Assembly (NCBI GenBank): GCA_021204825.1
Contig: JAJPYR010000077.1
Location: 40,354 to 104,353 of the forward strand
Length of the DNA: 64,000 bases
DNA from: Clostridia bacterium
GTDB taxonomy: Bacteria > Bacillota > Clostridia > Christensenellales > Borkfalkiaceae
Reading direction: 5' to 3'
In this document: piece by piece, positions 61,520-64,000 of the stretch
Numbering within the stretch: the first letter of the stretch is position 1
How the letters are laid out: each line of letters opens with the position of its first letter
The notes under the pieces: model-generated
What the model saw: the letters and a program-made list of their open reading frames with translations, nothing else
The model's database searches: none
Told to the model about the DNA's origin: nothing
Position numbers and translations under genes: made by a program

Positions 61520-64000
61520 TTACTTTACACGGAGCTTTACCACATGGCCGCCTGCGAGAAGAATCATCTTGACTGCATCCAGGGAGAAGTCCTCAGCCTT
61601 TACCGTAAGGGGCTTGTTGATGGTGCCGCGTGCGAGAACCTTGAGCTTTCCGGCTTTGGCATCCACGAGCTTCTTCTTCTTGAGAGCCGCGATTGTTACG
61701 ACGTCCCCGGCCTGGAAGTTGGCGGATATGGTGTCTATGTTGATGATGGCCTTCTTGTTGCCTTCAACAGTTGCCTCATCCTCTGTGTGCTTCAGAAGGA
61801 CATCCTCTGCCACTGTGTCCGTGATGATGTTGTGAGCTTCCTGAACGGATACGGTCTCCTGTACGTGGGACTCTATATCTTCCTCAGAAGTTATCTCCTT
61901 GGATTCCTCCACCTCAGCGTCCTGCTCTTCACTGACCTCCTCAGCGGCTTTTTCCACAACCTCTTCAGCTTCTTCTGCAGTAATGCCCGTCTCTTCGGCT
62001 ATCTTCTCTACAACGGCCTCCTCAATAGCCTCTTCAACCACAGCCTCTTCAACGACCGCCTCGGCTATCACTTCGGCAACCTCTTCTTCGGCTGTTTCTT
62101 CAGCGAGTCCTTCCTCTGCGTCTTCTTCTTCGGAGGGAGCCTCTTCTGCAGCAGGCTCTTCCTCGGCGGGTTCTTCTGCAGGAGTCTCATCTGCGGGTGC
62201 CTCTTCTGCAGGGGTCTCCTCTGCAGCGGGCTCTTCAGCTGTCTCTTCCGCTACTGCTTCTTCAACAACCTCTTCCACAACTTCCGCCACTGCTTCATCT
62301 ATAATCTCTTCAACCTGCTCTTCAGAGAGACCTGTCTCTTCAGCTATCTCCTCAGCAACGGCCTCCTCGACAGCCTCTTCCTCTGCGACTTCGTCAACGA
62401 CTTCATCAACAACTTCCTCGGCTATCTCCTCAGCTACTTCTTCAGTAACCTCTTCCACAGGCTCTTCAGCAGGTGCCTCTTCCTCTGCGGCAGGCTCCTC
62501 TGCTGTTTCCTCCGCCGGTGCTTCCTCTGTGATAATCTCTTCTACAACTACTATCTCTTCTGCAGGTGCAGTCTCCTCAGCGGCGGGCTCTTCTGCTGCT
62601 TCCTCGGCTACCTCTTCCACAGGCTCTTCAGCAGGTACTTCCTCCTCAGCGGCGGGCTCTTCTGCTTCCCCGGCTGCCTCTTCAACGGGCTCTTCGGCAG
62701 GTGCTTCCTCCTCAGCGGCGGGCTCCTCTGCGGGAGCCTCCTCAGTGATGACCTCTTCTGCAACTGCCTCTTCAACAGGGGCTGTCTCTTCTGTGGGTGT
62801 CTCCTCCGTAACGGGCTCCTCAGCTACTTCCTCTGCAACCTCTTCAACGGGCTCTTCAGCGGGCCCCTCTTCCTCTGTTGCAGGCTCCTCTGCTGTTTCC
62901 TCGGCTACCTCTTCAACGGGCTCTTCAGCAGGTGCTTCCTCAGCAACGGGCTCCTCAGCGGGAGCCTCCTCTGTGATGGCCTCTTCTGCAACAGCCTCTT
63001 CAACAGGAGCTGTCTCTTCTGTGGGTATCTCCTCCGTAATAGGCTCTTCAGCGGGTATCTCTTCTGCGACCGGCTCCCCGGCTGTTTCTTCAGCAACCTC
63101 TTCAACAGGCTCTTCGGCAGGACCCTCTTCCTCTGCTGCAGGCTCCTCTGCCACTTCCTCGGCTACCTCTTCAACAGGTTCTTCGGCGGGTGCATCCTCA
63201 GCAACGGGCTCCTCAGCGGGAGCTTCCTCTGTGATGACCTCTGCTGCAACTGCCTCTTCAACAGGGGCTGTCTCTTCTGTGAGTGTCTCCTCTGCAACAG
63301 GCTCTTCAGCTACATCTGTTACTACTCCCTCTGCGGGAACTTCTGCAACGACAGGCTCTTCAACGGTAACGTACGTCACCTGAGGCTTTACTTCCTTTAT
63401 AAGCCCCTGCTCAATGAGCTCTTCAGTTGTCTGGTAATCATAGCTGTACTTGACATCTGCAGCACGGTTTCTGCCAGGTTCTGTTCCCAGTCTCCCAAGA
63501 AGAACGGCGATGAGGTACTTGGCGTACTTGACCTTCCTGTCTGAGGAGAGTGTAAGGAGCATAGGCGTCTTGGCGAATCTCTTCTTGTCGCTAACGTTCT
63601 TGCCGCGGTACTTCGTGCCTTCCCACTCTGTCGGATCGAGAGCGAGTGCCAAGCAGAGCTTCTTGCCCTTGAACAGGAACAGGCCTATCCTTGTCCTTCC
63701 GTACATTATGCCGCACTGCTTCCAGCTGAGTCTCGTGCGTGTTCTCTTGTATGAAAGAATCTCATTGATGAGCTCTGAATATCTGTCATGAATCTCTGCA
63801 GGAGACTGGATGATTCTGGCAAGGAAACTGTAATTGTACTTGTGATTTGCAAATCTCGGATCTACAGCCACAGGAACAACATTTATAACAGGTGCGGGTG
63901 CGGGTTCCTCAGCCGCAGGCTCTTCGGCAGGGGTCTCCTCTGCAACAGGCGCAGCCTCTTCCGCAGGTGCTTCCTCCGTTACAACCTCTTCTGTTATAAC
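61520..64000 (-). CDS. Giant Glu/Pro/Ala-repeat protein with shared uncharacterised domain and C-terminal ribosomal L15-like domain (5' end beyond window)
   Basis: Frame stays open from 63871 to the window end (VITEEVVTEEAPAEEAAPVAEETPAEEPAAEEPAPAPVINVVPVAVDPRF...), so the GTG at 63871 is unlikely to be the start. Domain YNYSFLARIIQSPAEIHDRY...; ~400 aa (PAEE)n; C-terminus INIDTISANFQAGDVVTIAALKKKKLVDAKAGKLKVLARGTINKPLTVKAEDFSLDAVKMILLAGG resembles uL15. Confidence 0.8.
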   Translation of the reverse strand, partial: VITEEVVTEEAPAEEAAPVAEETPAEEPAAEEPAPAPVINVVPVAVDPRFANHKYNYSFLARIIQSPAEIHDRYSELINEILSYKRTRTRLSWKQCGIMYGRTRIGLFLFKGKKLCLALALDPTEWEGTKYRGKNVSDKKRFAKTPMLLTLSSDRKVKYAKYLIAVLLGRLGTEPGRNRAADVKYSYDYQTTEELIEQGLIKEVKPQVTYVTVEEPVVAEVPAEGVVTDVAEEPVAEETLTEETAPVEEAVAAEVITEEAPAEEPVAEDAPAEEPVEEVAEEVAEEPAAEEEGPAEEPVEEVAEETAGEPVAEEIPAEEPITEEIPTEETAPVEEAVAEEAITEEAPAEEPVAEEAPAEEPVEEVAEETAEEPATEEEGPAEEPVEEVAEEVAEEPVTEETPTEETAPVEEAVAEEVITEEAPAEEPAAEEEAPAEEPVEEAAGEAEEPAAEEEVPAEEPVEEVAEEAAEEPAAEETAPAEEIVVVEEIITEEAPAEETAEEPAAEEEAPAEEPVEEVTEEVAEEIAEEVVDEVVDEVAEEEAVEEAVAEEIAEETGLSEEQVEEIIDEAVAEVVEEVVEEAVAEETAEEPAAEETPAEEAPADETPAEEPAEEEPAAEEAPSEEEDAEEGLAEETAEEEVAEVIAEAVVEEAVVEEAIEEAVVEKIAEETGITAEEAEEVVEKAAEEVSEEQDAEVEESKEITSEEDIESHVQETVSVQEAHNIITDTVAEDVLLKHTEDEATVEGNKKAIINIDTISANFQAGDVVTIAALKKKKLVDAKAGKLKVLARGTINKPLTVKAEDFSLDAVKMILLAGGHVVKLRVK

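Noticed and set aside
61544-63544. Plus-strand ORFs of 666 and 494 aa
   Set aside because: Antisense of the (PAEE)n repeat; low-complexity SSAGASS/CFLCNGLF products arise from the repeat codons.

Overview
This 64 kb bacterial window is probably from a Clostridia-like Firmicute (inferred from gene content and T-box leaders). Almost every gene is on the minus strand; only an AEC transporter and a nitroreductase are on plus. Housekeeping content: a complete trp operon (trpEGDCFBA) behind a T-box leader; an aspS-gatC-gatA-gatB operon behind a second T-box; gltX, mtaB, rsmE, prmA, rarA, pheA, two tandem DAHP synthases, coaD, rsmD and 5-formyl-THF cyclo-ligase. Accessory content is dominated by tandem paralogue expansion: (i) about seven SseB-like genes at the left edge, one frameshifted and truncated and one broken by a single in-frame TAG; (ii) four ~540-570 aa paralogues (46.1-53.1 kb) with an RNAP alpha-CTD-like helix-hairpin segment, two of which also carry a sigma region-4-like HTH, with conserved palindromes before their start codons; (iii) two proteins (a MATE transporter fusion and a giant Glu/Pro/Ala-repeat protein) that share an unnamed ~150 aa domain, one ending in a ribosomal L15-like domain; (iv) tandem patatin and tandem DAHP synthase pairs. 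Other notable items: a decayed trpA fragment next to trpA, a candidate structured ncRNA with a near-consensus promoter upstream of the MATE gene, a 3x23-bp tandem repeat made from the 3' end of a CDS, a CG-alternating palindrome, and an orphan HicB. No tRNA, rRNA, CRISPR array or transposase was recognised. All calls are by eye from sequence and the supplied ORFs; no searches were run.
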